Shown: in pieces, positions 15,922 through 24,385 of the stretch
How the letters are laid out: each line of letters starts with the position of its first letter
Numbering within the stretch: position 1 is the stretch's first letter
Assembly: GCA_038258425.1 (NCBI GenBank)
Contig: JBBSPV010000002.1
Span: 116,807 to 180,806 of the forward strand
DNA: 64,000 nucleotides
Source: DATLGB01 sp038258425
GTDB taxonomy: Bacteria; Actinomycetota; Thermoleophilia; Solirubrobacterales; Solirubrobacteraceae
Direction: 5' to 3'
Translations under genes and position numbers: made by a program
Notes under the pieces: model-generated
What the model saw: only the letters and a program-made list of their open reading frames with translations
Databases searched by the model: none
What the model was told of the DNA's origin: nothing

Positions 15922-16782
15922 GTGTCCCAAACCCTTGCGCAGGCAATCGCCTCGGCGTGCGGCACCCCGGTCGCCTCGAGCCGGCCGACCGCCGGCGGAT
16001 CGATCAACGAGGCCCTCGACGTGCGGCTGCAGGACGGCCGCCGGCTGTTCGTCAAGCACCGCGCCGAGACCCCCGACGGCTTCTACGCCGCGGAGGCCGC
16101 CGCCCTCGGCTGGCTTGCCGCCGCCGACGCCCTGCCGCTGCCCGAGGTCGTGGCGGTCACGGACGGCTTCCTTGCCCTGTCCTGGGTGCGGGCGGCGCCG
16201 CGCGGGCGCGACTTCGACACGCGGCTGGGGGAGGGGCTCGCCCGCCTGCACGCGGCCGGCGCGCCCGCCTTCGGCGCGACGGCCGACGGCGGCCCGACGT
16301 TCCTCGGCCCGCTCGCCGTGCCCAACGACCCGGCTCCGGACGCGGGGACGTTCTGGGCGCGGCGCCGGCTCGAGCCGCTGCTGCGGCTCGCCGTCGACGC
16401 GCGGGCGCTGCCGTCCGGCGCCGCCGAGCGCGTGCGGCGCGTGATCGAGCGGGCCCCGGAGCTGGCCGGTCCGCCCGAGCCACCCGCCCGCATCCACGGC
16501 GACCTGTGGGGCGGCAACGTCATGGCCGGACCGGCCGGCGAGCCGTGGCTCGTCGACCCGGCCGCCCACGGCGGTCACCGGGAGGCCGACCTGGCGATGC
16601 TCGACCTCTTCGGCGGCGTCGGTCCCGGGTTCCGCGCCGCCTACGAGGCCGTCGCGCCGCTTCCCGACGGCGCGCCGGAGCGCGTCGCGTTCTGGCAGCT
16701 CATCCCGCTGCTCGTGCACGCGATCCTCTTCGGCGGCCCCTACGGCACCGCCGTCGACCGGGCGGCCGCCCGTTACGGATGA
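15922..16782 (+). CDS. Fructosamine kinase-family protein (aminoglycoside phosphotransferase fold)
   Basis: A 286-residue protein from GTG 15922. The FN3K/APH catalytic loop is HGDLWGGNV, with the metal-binding segment LVDPAAHGGHREADLAML, which is typical of fructosamine-3-kinase/ketosamine kinase proteins rather than antibiotic kinases. The N-terminal lobe has GGSINEAL and the ATP lysine in FVKHR. It would phosphorylate sugar-amine adducts and so allow deglycation. Leaderless start suggested by TAGGCT 8 bases upstream. Confidence 0.87.
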   Translation: MSQTLAQAIASACGTPVASSRPTAGGSINEALDVRLQDGRRLFVKHRAETPDGFYAAEAAALGWLAAADALPLPEVVAVTDGFLALSWVRAAPRGRDFDTRLGEGLARLHAAGAPAFGATADGGPTFLGPLAVPNDPAPDAGTFWARRRLEPLLRLAVDARALPSGAAERVRRVIERAPELAGPPEPPARIHGDLWGGNVMAGPAGEPWLVDPAAHGGHREADLAMLDLFGGVGPGFRAAYEAVAPLPDGAPERVAFWQLIPLLVHAILFGGPYGTAVDRAAARYG

Positions 16783-16825
16783 CCGACGGGCAGGGACGCG
16801 GGCCCCGGCGCCGAACAGGGTCCGG

Positions 16826-16972
16826 GTGACCTCGCCCGTCGTCACGGAGACCCCGCGCCGGCTCGAGCCGGCCGGCCCCGACCCGTTCCTCGAGGACGCC
16901 CCGGCGGCCTCGCCGCCCCCGGTCGTGGCGGCCTCCGCGCCCGCGCCGCAGCGGCGCCGGATCCTCGACTGA
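16826..16972 (+). CDS. Possible small Pro/Ala-rich protein
   Basis: An open frame of 48 codons from GTG, translating to a Pro/Ala/Glu-rich, probably disordered peptide ending QRRRILD. It fills most of the gap between the fructosamine kinase and tRNA-His. There is no clear ribosome-binding site or -10 hexamer, and no recognised domain. It may be chance in GC-rich DNA. Confidence 0.25.
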   Translation: MTSPVVTETPRRLEPAGPDPFLEDAPAASPPPVVAASAPAPQRRRILD

Positions 16973-17000
16973 CGCGCCGGGTGCAGACCCGCGCCACTGC

Positions 17001-17006
17001 TACATT
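17001..17006 (+). promoter_or_regulatory. -10 element of tRNA-His
   Basis: TACATT lies 13 bases upstream of the tRNA 5' end, in an unusually AT-containing patch. No convincing -35. Confidence 0.45.
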
Positions 17007-17018
17007 CAGCCCGCCCCT

Positions 17019-17092
17019 GGAGGACGTAGCTCAGCTGGTAGAGCTCCGCGTTGTGGTCGCGGCGGTCGGGGGTTCGAGTCCCCTCGTCCTCC
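17019..17092 (+). tRNA. tRNA-His (GTG anticodon)
   Basis: Cloverleaf with acceptor GAGGACG (17020-17026) pairing CGTCCTC (17085-17091). The anticodon stem CCGCG/CGCGG holds loop TTGTGGT with anticodon GTG, and the T-arm contains GGTTCGAGTCC. The base before the acceptor is G (17019) and the discriminator is C (17092), giving the G-1:C73 pair that identifies tRNA-His. CCA is not encoded. Confidence 0.95.
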
Positions 17093-17118
17093 CTCGTCCG
17101 GCGCGGTAGCGTGGCGGC

Positions 17119-17838
17119 GTGCCCGCCCCGGCCGAGCCGTCACCGAGCCCCCGGCGGGCGCGCCGGCGCGCGGAGACGCTCGCGGAGATCCGCGGCCTGG
17201 CGCTGCAACAGGTCGCCGCCGGCGGCCCCGAGGCGCTGTCGCTGAACGGCATCGCCCGCTCCATGGGGATGAGCGGGCGCGCCATCTACCGGTACTTCCC
17301 CAGCCGCGAGGCGGTGCTCACCGCGCTGATCGTGGAGCTCTACGAGGCGCTGGCCGGCACACTGGAGGCGGCCGTGGGCGCCGCCGCCCGGCGCTCGCCG
17401 GCGGCCCGGCTGCGCGCGCTCGGTGAGGCCTACCGGGCCTGGGGCCGCGAGCGCCCGCACGAGTACCGGCTGTTGTTCGGCGCCGGCGCTCCCGCAGAGG
17501 CCGCGGACCCGCCCGAGGTCGCCGCCGCTGCCCATCGCTCCATGGAGCTCTTCATCGACGCGCTGGGCGCGTTGGTCCCGCAGGGAGGACCGGCCCCCGC
17601 CGCCGGGCCCGAGGCCCTGGGCCGCAGCCTCCGGCGCTGGGCCGCCGCTCGCGCCGGCGAGCCCGCGGAGGCGGTCCCGGCCGGCGTGCTGCGGCTCGGC
17701 GTGGTGGCCTGGGCCCGACTGCACGGCATCGTGTCGCTCGAGCTCGAGGGCGTCTACGCGGCGATGGGCGTCGACAGCGACGCCCTGTATCGCTCCGAGC
17801 TCGACCAGCTCGCCCGCGAGGCCGCGGGCGCCGCCTGA
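17119..17838 (+). CDS. TetR/AcrR family transcriptional regulator
   Basis: A 239-residue protein from GTG 17119. A basic N-terminal extension (RRARRRAE) precedes the TetR helix-turn-helix at about 25-70 (LSLNGIARSMGMSGRAIYRYFPSREAVL). The C-terminal domain contains HGIVSLELEG, as in the TetR_C_13-like group. TAGCGT ends 6 bases before the GTG, so it is probably leaderless. It converges with the oxidoreductase gene, one base apart. Its target is unknown. Confidence 0.87.
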   Translation: MPAPAEPSPSPRRARRRAETLAEIRGLALQQVAAGGPEALSLNGIARSMGMSGRAIYRYFPSREAVLTALIVELYEALAGTLEAAVGAAARRSPAARLRALGEAYRAWGRERPHEYRLLFGAGAPAEAADPPEVAAAAHRSMELFIDALGALVPQGGPAPAAGPEALGRSLRRWAAARAGEPAEAVPAGVLRLGVVAWARLHGIVSLELEGVYAAMGVDSDALYRSELDQLAREAAGAA

Positions 17839-17839
17839 G

Positions 17840-18865
17840 TCAGGCGACGAGCACGACCTTGCCGACGAGCCCGCCGGCCTCGGCAGCGGCCAGCGCGGCG
17901 CCCGCCTCGCGCAGCGGCCAGGTGCCGGCCACGGGCGCCTCGAGCTCCCCGCGGGCGAGCGCGTCCAGCAGCGCGCCGAGGTCCTCGCGCACCCCGCGCC
18001 AGTAGGCGGCCGGGTCCTCGTCGAGGCCCTCCCAGAGGTTGAAGAACCCGGCCTCGCGGTCGCCGGGCTCGGCGGCGAAGCGCTCCAGGCGGGCCATGAG
18101 GTCCAGCACGGGCGCCATCGGGTCGCCCGGCACGTCGCGGGTGGAGGCGGTGCCGTAGGAGACGAGACGCCCGGACGCGCCGAGCATCCGCCACGACGCG
18201 TCCAGGACCTCGCCGCCGACGTGGTCGAACACCGCGTCGGCGCCGTCGGGCACCGCGGCCCGGACCGCCGCGGCGAGGTCGTCGGCGTGGCGGTCGACCC
18301 AGGTGGCGCCGAGCGCCCGGACCGCGTCCGCGCCGTCAGGATCGGTGATGGCGACGACCTCGGCGCCCGCGGCGAGCGCGAGCCGGACGAGCAGGCTGCC
18401 GACCCCGCCCGTCGCCCCGTGCACGACGACGGTCTCATCGGCACGGACGCGCGCCTGGCGGTGCAGCATCCGGCGGGCGGTGACCCCGTTGGTGACCAGC
18501 GCCTCGGCGGCCACGGGGTCCACGCCGTCGGGCACGGGGGCGAGGTGCTCGGCCTCGAGCAGGACGTGCTCGGCCCAGCCGCCGACCTTGGTGAGCGCGG
18601 CGACGCGCCGGCCGGCGAGCGCCGGATCGGCGTCCGGGCCGAGCTCGACCACCTCTCCGACGAGGTCGTAGCCGGGCACGAAGGGGAACGGCGGCTGGTC
18701 GAAGTACTTTCCGCGGCGCATCTGCTGCTCGGCAAAGGAGACGCCCGTCGTCTCGACGCGCACGAGGACCTGGCCGCCGGCCGGGGCGGCGAGCGTCGCG
18801 GAACGCGCCTGCAGCCCGTCGGGCTCGGCGAGGCCGGGAAGGAGGATCTGTATGGTAGTGGTCAT
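17840..18865 (-). CDS. NADPH:quinone oxidoreductase-like zinc-independent alcohol dehydrogenase
   Basis: A 341-residue MDR-family protein. The GroES-like N-terminal half has VSFAEQQMRRGKY and PGYDLVGEVVELG, and the cofactor domain has VHGATGGVGSLLV. The zinc-binding cysteines of classical alcohol dehydrogenases are absent, as in quinone oxidoreductases. It sits 38 bases after a TetR gene on the same strand. GGAGGT lies only one base from the ATG and a dyad covers the start codon, so expression from this start may be constrained. Confidence 0.87.
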   Translation of the reverse strand: MTTTIQILLPGLAEPDGLQARSATLAAPAGGQVLVRVETTGVSFAEQQMRRGKYFDQPPFPFVPGYDLVGEVVELGPDADPALAGRRVAALTKVGGWAEHVLLEAEHLAPVPDGVDPVAAEALVTNGVTARRMLHRQARVRADETVVVHGATGGVGSLLVRLALAAGAEVVAITDPDGADAVRALGATWVDRHADDLAAAVRAAVPDGADAVFDHVGGEVLDASWRMLGASGRLVSYGTASTRDVPGDPMAPVLDLMARLERFAAEPGDREAGFFNLWEGLDEDPAAYWRGVREDLGALLDALARGELEAPVAGTWPLREAGAALAAAEAGGLVGKVVLVA

Positions 18866-18877
18866 ACCTCCGGGTAT
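18864..18877. promoter_or_regulatory. Dyad over the oxidoreductase start codon
   Basis: ATACC-TCCG-GGTAT, a 5-bp-arm inverted repeat that includes two bases of the ATG and the Shine-Dalgarno. It is a candidate operator for the adjacent TetR, or an RNA hairpin masking the ribosome-binding site. Its sequence differs from the dyad in front of the MMPL gene. Confidence 0.35.
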
Positions 18878-18903
18878 ATTCTCTACCTCTTCCGCACAAA
18901 CGT

Positions 18904-19539
18904 CTACGTCGGCTCTGGCCCGAGGTGGGCGTCGAGGGTCCGCCTGACGTACTCGCCGGGCTCCGCCCAGGTGCGCTTGGGCCGGTCCGCCCGCAGCAGC
19001 GCGTAGCCGTGCAGGGCCGCCCAGAGGGAGCCGGCGATGGGATACGCCTCGCCCTCCGGGGCGCCACACGCGACCACGAGCCCGGCCAGGGCGACGAAGG
19101 CGTCCTCGCGATCCGTCCCGGGTGCGTCCGCCGCCGCGCCGGCGCGCGGCGTCATCTCCCGGCGCGTGGTGAAGAGGACCGCGTAGAGCGCGGGCCGGCG
19201 CGCGGCGAGGTCGAGGTAGGCGTCCGCCATGGCCCGCAGCCGAGCGCGCGGATCCGTGCCGCCGGCCGCGGCGGCGGCGCGCAGGGTGGCGTTGAAGTCC
19301 GCGAAGCAGCGGTCCACCGCCGCGTCCACGAGCGCATTGCGGTCCGGGAAGTGGAGGTACAGCGCCGTCGGCGACACCCCGGCCCGGGTGGCCACGGCAC
19401 GGACCGATACGCGCGCCTCGTCCCCGAGCTCGCCGAGCAGCTCGACGGCGGCGGTCAGCAGCTGCTCGCGCAGTCGCGCGCCCTCCCCACGCGGGTTGCG
19501 GCGGCGGGGGGTCCCCGGAGCGTCGGTCGGCGTGCTCAC
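18904..19539 (-). CDS. TetR family transcriptional regulator of the MMPL/oxidoreductase block
   Basis: A 211-residue protein. The helix-turn-helix (about 25-70) reads VSVRAVATRAGVSPTALYLHFPDRNALV, and the C-terminal part has the WHG-type core (GSLWAALHGYALL). It is transcribed away from an MMPL transporter and towards a quinone oxidoreductase. A good dyad, ACATG-CGTA-CATGT, lies in the divergent promoter region, which fits autorepression and control of the transporter. Confidence 0.88.
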   Translation of the reverse strand: MSTPTDAPGTPRRRNPRGEGARLREQLLTAAVELLGELGDEARVSVRAVATRAGVSPTALYLHFPDRNALVDAAVDRCFADFNATLRAAAAAGGTDPRARLRAMADAYLDLAARRPALYAVLFTTRREMTPRAGAAADAPGTDREDAFVALAGLVVACGAPEGEAYPIAGSLWAALHGYALLRADRPKRTWAEPGEYVRRTLDAHLGPEPT

Positions 19540-19556
19540 GCGACCAGCCTATCCAT

Positions 19557-19590
19557 TTGACTTGACATGCGTACATGTTCTGCTGTTACC
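19557..19590 (+). promoter_or_regulatory. Promoter and operator of the MMPL gene
   Basis: This is one of the few consensus-like promoters here. TTGACA (19562-19567) and a TGTTAC-like -10 (19584-19589) are 16 bases apart. The dyad ACATG-CGTA-CATGT (19565-19578) fills the spacer, where a TetR dimer would block polymerase. The region is AT-rich compared with its surroundings. Confidence 0.6.
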
Positions 19591-19650
19591 TTGCTTGGAG
19601 TGATTCGTCACTCACTCCCATCCGCCCCGAGTCAAGGACCCACCGCTCCC

Positions 19651-21777
19651 ATGCTCTCCCGCCTCGGCGATCGCGTCGCCGCCCATCCGCGCCGGACCCT
19701 GCTCGGCCTGCTCGCCTTCCTCCTCGTCGCCGGGGTGCTCGGCGGCCCGGTCGCCGGCCTGCTGCGCGACTCGGGCGGCTTCGCGCCGGCCGACTCCGGC
19801 TCGGAGCGCACCGACCGGCGCATCGAGGCCGCCACGGGCGCCCAGGCCGCGCCCGGACTCGTGCTGCTCGTCGCGACCCCGCACGGGGCCGACACGCCCG
19901 CCGCCCAAGCTCGCCTGGCCGGCCTGCGCCGCGAGCTGGCCGCCCGGCCGGGCATCGCGTCCGTCGTTCCGACGGCGACCACCCGCGACGAGCGCTTCGT
20001 CAGCCGCGACGGGCGGCTGGCCTACCTCGCCGCGACGGTGAAGGCCGGCGCGGACGAGTCGGCCGTGACCGCCGACGTGCTGCACCGCTTCGACGGCGAG
20101 CGCGACGTGACGGTCGGCGGCAGCCTCGCGGCCGACCAGCAGATCGGCGACAGCGTCTCCAAGGACCTCGGCACGGCCGAGACCCTCGCCTTCCCGCTGT
20201 TGCTGCTCCTCTCCCTGCTCTTCTTCCGCGGCCGGGCGACGGTGCTGCCGCTGCTCGTGGGAATCACCACGGTGCTCGGCACCTTCCTCGTGCTGCGCGT
20301 CGTCAACGAGGCCTACGGGCTGTCGATCTTCGCGCTGAACCTCGTCATCGGGCTCGGGCTGGGGCTGGCCATCGACTACACGCTCTTCCTCGTCACGCGC
20401 TTCCGCGAGGAGCTCGCCCGCAGCGGACCGGGGACCACGGCCATCCGCGCCACCCTGACCTCCGCCGGCCGGACCATCGTGTTCAGCGCCGCGACCGTCG
20501 CGGCCGCGCTCGCGACGCTCGTCGTCTTCCCGCTGAACTTCCTGCAGTCCATGGGGATCGCGGGCGCGGCGGTGGCCGTCGTCGCGGCCGTCGCGAGCCT
20601 GACCGTCACCCCGGCGCTGCTGGCGCTGTGGGGCGCGAAGCTCGCGGTCCGGCCGCGCCGCCGGGCCCGCGCGGAGACCCAGGGCGGCTGGTACCGGCTC
20701 TCCAAGGCGGTCATGCGGCGGCCGGGCGTCGTCGCCGTCGCCGCCGCGGCGCTCATGCTCGCCGTCGCGCTGCCGGCCCTGCGGACGACCTGGAGCCCGG
20801 TGGACTCGAGCGTCATCCCGAAGGACACGAGCGCGCGGACGGTGTCCGACGCGCTGGCCACCCGCTTCGCCGGGCAGGACACGGAGCCGCTGACTGTCGC
20901 GCTCACCGCGCCGGCCGCCGAGGCCGACGGTGTGCGTGCGTACGCCTCGGGCCTCGAGCGGCTGCCGGGCGTCGCGCGGGTCAACCCGCCGCGCCGGCTG
21001 GACGCGACCACCTGGCAGATCGACGTCGACGTCCGCGGCGACGCCACCTCGCCGCGGGCCCGCGCGCTGGTGACCACCATCCGCGAGGGCGACGGCGCCT
21101 ACCCCGTGCTCGTCGGCGGCTCCGCGGCGGCCTTCGTCGACCAGCAGGCGGCCATCGGGTCGCGGCTCGTGCTCGCCGCGCTGCTGCTCGCCGGGCTGAC
21201 GTGCCTCATCCTCTGGCTCATGACCGGGTCGGTCGTGCTGCCGCTGAAGGCGGTCGTCATGAACGTCCTCACCGTGGGTGCCGCGCTGGGCGTGCTGACC
21301 CTCGTGTTCCAGGACGGGCGGTTCACCGGACTGCTCGGGTACACGCCCAACGGCGGGATCGAGCCGACGGACTTCCTCGTCTCCGCGGCGCTGGTCTTCG
21401 CCCTGTCGACGGACTACGGGGTGTTCCTGCTCGGTCGCATCCGCGAGACGCGCGAGTCCGGCGTGCCCGATCGGGAGGCCGTCGCCGTGGGGCTGGAGCG
21501 CACGGGCGCGGTGGTGACCGCGGCGGCGATCCTGCTCGCCGTGGCCATCGGCGCGTTCGTGACCTCGTCGATCAGCTTCCTCCAGCAGATCGGCGTGGCC
21601 ACCGCGGCGGGCGTCCTGCTCGACGCCTTCGTCGTCCGCTCACTGCTCGTGCCCGCCCTCATGGGCCTGCTCGGGCGGTGGAACTGGTGGTCGCCGGCGC
21701 CGCTGCGCCGGCTGCACGACCGCATCGGGCTGCGGGAGGGGCCGGGGCCGGCCGGTCCGGCGCCCGCCCACGGTTGA
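19651..21777 (+). CDS. MMPL/RND-family transporter
   Basis: A 708-residue membrane protein from ATG 19651, with AAGGA 12 bases upstream. It has the duplicated RND plan: one helix (about 18-38), an extracytoplasmic loop, five helices (about 170-340), then a second copy with helices near 355-375 and 500-690. The GLGLAIDYTLFLVTRFREEL and ALSTDYGVFLLGRIRE segments carry the Asp-Tyr pairs expected for proton relay. Family members export lipids or drugs in Actinobacteria. Control by the divergent TetR is likely. An upstream ATG at 19567 would place the operator inside the gene and is disfavoured. Confidence 0.9.
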   Translation: MLSRLGDRVAAHPRRTLLGLLAFLLVAGVLGGPVAGLLRDSGGFAPADSGSERTDRRIEAATGAQAAPGLVLLVATPHGADTPAAQARLAGLRRELAARPGIASVVPTATTRDERFVSRDGRLAYLAATVKAGADESAVTADVLHRFDGERDVTVGGSLAADQQIGDSVSKDLGTAETLAFPLLLLLSLLFFRGRATVLPLLVGITTVLGTFLVLRVVNEAYGLSIFALNLVIGLGLGLAIDYTLFLVTRFREELARSGPGTTAIRATLTSAGRTIVFSAATVAAALATLVVFPLNFLQSMGIAGAAVAVVAAVASLTVTPALLALWGAKLAVRPRRRARAETQGGWYRLSKAVMRRPGVVAVAAAALMLAVALPALRTTWSPVDSSVIPKDTSARTVSDALATRFAGQDTEPLTVALTAPAAEADGVRAYASGLERLPGVARVNPPRRLDATTWQIDVDVRGDATSPRARALVTTIREGDGAYPVLVGGSAAAFVDQQAAIGSRLVLAALLLAGLTCLILWLMTGSVVLPLKAVVMNVLTVGAALGVLTLVFQDGRFTGLLGYTPNGGIEPTDFLVSAALVFALSTDYGVFLLGRIRETRESGVPDREAVAVGLERTGAVVTAAAILLAVAIGAFVTSSISFLQQIGVATAAGVLLDAFVVRSLLVPALMGLLGRWNWWSPAPLRRLHDRIGLREGPGPAGPAPAHG

Positions 21778-21790
21778 GCCCGGGCGGTCC

Positions 21791-21825
21791 CCGGCGCCCG
21801 CTGCCAGACCGGCAGCGGGCGCCGG
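21791..21825. terminator. Bidirectional terminator hairpin between MMPL and DoxX genes
   Basis: A perfect 15-bp GC stem with a 5-base loop AGACC, lying between two convergent stop codons (21777 and 21832). It is the strongest stem-loop noticed in the window and has no T-tract. Confidence 0.75.
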
Positions 21826-21831
21826 CCCGCG

Positions 21832-22407
21832 TCAGCTCGTGGCCGCGCCCGTCGTCTCCTCGGCCCCGCCGCCGGGTGAGGCCGGGTCGCCCGTCGCGCT
21901 TGCGCCCGCGTCGGCGGGGGCGTCGTCGCTGAGGAGCTCCGTCGCGATGAAGGAGCCGGCCACGCCGGCGGCCAGGGCGGCGGCGGCCACGACCGGGCCC
22001 TTGAAGCGCGGGAAGCGGGCGGCGTCGATCGACAGCGCGCCGGGCCCGTGGTCGGCCAGCATCGCGCCGGCGGCGATCAGCACGGCGTTGTACTCCCAGC
22101 CGCCGTCGCTGACCCACGGGCCGTTGGAGACGTGGACCTTGCGGATGGCCGTCACCATCGCGCCGGTCATCGAGGCCACCCCGAGCGGGGTCAGCGCGCC
22201 GAGCGTGAGGGAGACGCCGGCGAACGTCTCCCCGGCGCCGGCGATCGTCGCGTGGCGCTTGCCCGGTCGCAGGCCGAGTGACGACTCGAAGAAGCCGGCC
22301 GTGCCGTCGAGGCCGTGGCCGCCGAACCAGCCCATGAGCTTCTGGGTGCCGTGGCCGATGAAGAGCGGTCCGACGATGCCGCGGACGGCGAGCTGTCCGA
22401 TGTTCAT
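21832..22407 (-). CDS. DoxX family membrane protein
   Basis: A 191-residue protein with four predicted membrane helices and the DoxX signature (GPLFIGHGTQKLMGWFGGHGL) at the N-terminus. A disordered Ala/Gly/Thr tail forms the last 25 residues. DoxX-like proteins are linked to redox stress in mycobacteria, but the biochemical role is unsettled. AGGAG lies 6 bases before the ATG, so it is a leadered gene. Confidence 0.87.
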   Translation of the reverse strand: MNIGQLAVRGIVGPLFIGHGTQKLMGWFGGHGLDGTAGFFESSLGLRPGKRHATIAGAGETFAGVSLTLGALTPLGVASMTGAMVTAIRKVHVSNGPWVSDGGWEYNAVLIAAGAMLADHGPGALSIDAARFPRFKGPVVAAAALAAGVAGSFIATELLSDDAPADAGASATGDPASPGGGAEETTGAATS

Positions 22408-22516
22408 GGCGGTCTCCTGACCTGGAAGAACGGGTTGCCCGAGGCCTGCCCAGTTGTGTGCGTAAGCAACGATCGCGGTCCGCACGCTGACGCGGGTGCC
22501 TGGCATGCTGCACCGG

Positions 22517-23329
22517 ATGCGCGGAGCCGTCGTCACGGGAGCGGGTCGCGGCCTCGGGCGCGAGATCGCCCGGCGGCTGCACGCCCGCGGTCTCGCGGTG
22601 CACGTGACCGATGTGGACGCCGCCGCGGCCGCCGCGGTCGCCGCCGAGCTCGGCGGCGGCGCCTGGTCCTCGGCCCTCGACGTCGGCGATGCCGCGGCCT
22701 GCCGCGCCGCGGCTGCGGCCACCGCGGAGCGGGCGGGGGAGCTCGCCGTGTGGGTCAACAACGCGGGGGTGCTGCGTACGGGTCGCGCGTGGGACCACTC
22801 CGACGCCGAGCGCGACCTCATGCTGCGCGTCAACGCCGCCGGCCTCATGCACGGGACGCTCGCCGCGCTCGAGCGCATGCGCCCCGCCGGGCGCGGCCAT
22901 GTGATCAACGTCGTCTCGCTGGCCGGGATCGTCGCGGCTCCGGGCGAGGCGGTGTACGCGGCGTCCAAGCACGCCGCCATGGCCTTCACCCTCGGCACGC
23001 AGTTCGACCTGCGCCGCTCGGGCATCCGCGACGTGCACGTCAGCGCGGTCTGTCCCGACGGCATCTGGACGCCCATGCTCTACGACAAGCTCGACGACCC
23101 GGAGGCGGCCGTCTCCTTCTCCGGCGTGCTGCTGGAGCCCGGGGTCGTCGCGGACGCCGCCGTCGGCCTGCTGGACCGGCCGCGACCCGTGCTCGTCCTG
23201 CCGCGCTGGCGCGGCCCCGTCCTGCGGCTCTTCGACGCGACGCCCCGGCTCGGCCTGCGCCTGCTCCCGCTCGTCCTGGCCGACGCGCGCCGCAAGCAGC
23301 GCCGCCACGCCCGCCGCCTGCGCCGCTGA
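22517..23329 (+). CDS. Short-chain dehydrogenase/reductase
   Basis: A 270-residue SDR. The cofactor motif TGAGRGLG lies near residue 8, then NNAG, the catalytic Ser in VVSLAG and YAASK. The last 60 residues are rich in Arg/Leu (PRLGLRLLPLVLADARRKQRRHARRLRR), a basic tail that may associate with membranes. ATG 22517 places the Rossmann strand at the very start as usual; ATG 22505 is an alternative. Substrate unknown. Confidence 0.85.
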   Translation: MRGAVVTGAGRGLGREIARRLHARGLAVHVTDVDAAAAAAVAAELGGGAWSSALDVGDAAACRAAAAATAERAGELAVWVNNAGVLRTGRAWDHSDAERDLMLRVNAAGLMHGTLAALERMRPAGRGHVINVVSLAGIVAAPGEAVYAASKHAAMAFTLGTQFDLRRSGIRDVHVSAVCPDGIWTPMLYDKLDDPEAAVSFSGVLLEPGVVADAAVGLLDRPRPVLVLPRWRGPVLRLFDATPRLGLRLLPLVLADARRKQRRHARRLRR

Positions 23330-23363
23330 CATCGCGGGGCCCACCGCGGGGGCGGTCAGGCCC

Positions 23364-24371
23364 TCATCGGATGACCGAGCCGGTGACGCGCTGAGCACGG
23401 CCCAGGAAGAAGATGCCCGGGTCGGTCTGGAAGCCGTCGCTCAGGTTGCGCCGCAGGGCCGAGGAGCGGATGTCGAGCACGCCGCTGCGGTCGTTGGAGA
23501 CGAAGAACACCGCGCCGCCGCCCTCGCGCGCACGGTTGCCGGTCAGCCTCGTCCCGGCGAGCAGCACGCGGAACCGGTTGCCGTCCGCGTATACGGCCCC
23601 GCCCGAGCCGCCTCCGGGCGCGCCGGGACGCGCGGGGTTGGCGCCGCGGCCTGTGGCGCGGTTGCCGACGAAGACGCTGTTGAAGACCGACCACGAGACG
23701 CCGATGCTGCTCAGCCCGGCCCCGTTGCTGCAGACCCCGCCGGTGAACGTGCTGCCGACGACGTACACCGGCCGGTCGCGGTGCTGGGAGAGCGCCCGCA
23801 CGGCGCCGCCGCCGAGATCCGGGCCCGTCGCGTCGCAGCGGTTGCCGACGAATCGCGAGCGGACGATCTTCAGGCGCCCGCCGCGCGCGAAGATCGCCCC
23901 GCCACCGCCGCCGTCGAAGGTCTGTCCGGTGGCGTTGCCGTCCGCGAGGGTCAGCCTCTGCACCACCAGGCGCGGCGTGGCCTGGTCGTCGCAGTGCGAT
24001 GTGGTCCACCTCCGGCGTCGGTCGCAGGTGTCCTGGTAGAGGATGCGGCGCCGACCGCCGCCGCTCAGCGTGACCAGTCCACGGCCGTCCAGGACCACGC
24101 GGCGGCTCGTGTTGATGATCCTGGCGGTCTGCCGCAACTCGATCCGCACCGGGTCAGGGCCGCAACGGAACCGGATGACCCCGCCCTTGGCCACCGCCCG
24201 CACCACCGCCCGCGACGTGCAGCTCCGCGGCGTGCCGCTCCCGATCCAGCGGTCGGGACGGGAGGTGTCCACGGCCCGTGCCTCGCGCGGTACGTGGACC
24301 GTGGCACCCGCGCCGGGCGCGGTGGACGCGAGAACGATGCAGGCGAACGCGAGAACGGGCAGGCAGCGCAT
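23364..24371 (-). CDS. Secreted right-handed beta-helix protein with GGA/FxxN repeats
   Basis: A 335-residue protein with a signal peptide (MRCLPVLAFACIVLAST..., cleavage near GAGA). The body is a parallel beta-helix with repeated GGAI/V and FxxN steps: GGGGAIF, FVGN, GGGAV, GGAVYADGN, FVGN and GGGAVFF. These recall Chlamydia Pmp-type repeats. Paired cysteines (for example DTCDRR / HCDD) suggest disulfides. It is probably extracellular; no catalytic residues are evident. The start is supported by TAGGGT ending 11 bases upstream, whose TAG is the stop codon of the preceding small gene. Confidence 0.78.
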   Translation of the reverse strand: MRCLPVLAFACIVLASTAPGAGATVHVPREARAVDTSRPDRWIGSGTPRSCTSRAVVRAVAKGGVIRFRCGPDPVRIELRQTARIINTSRRVVLDGRGLVTLSGGGRRRILYQDTCDRRRRWTTSHCDDQATPRLVVQRLTLADGNATGQTFDGGGGGAIFARGGRLKIVRSRFVGNRCDATGPDLGGGAVRALSQHRDRPVYVVGSTFTGGVCSNGAGLSSIGVSWSVFNSVFVGNRATGRGANPARPGAPGGGSGGAVYADGNRFRVLLAGTRLTGNRAREGGGAVFFVSNDRSGVLDIRSSALRRNLSDGFQTDPGIFFLGRAQRVTGSVIR

Positions 24372-24385
24372 GGCGGACGGCGACC

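Noticed and set aside
19567..19650. Extended N-terminus of the MMPL transporter from ATG 19567
   Set aside because: It would translate the promoter/operator region; ATG 19651 begins the typical MMPL N-terminus and has a Shine-Dalgarno.
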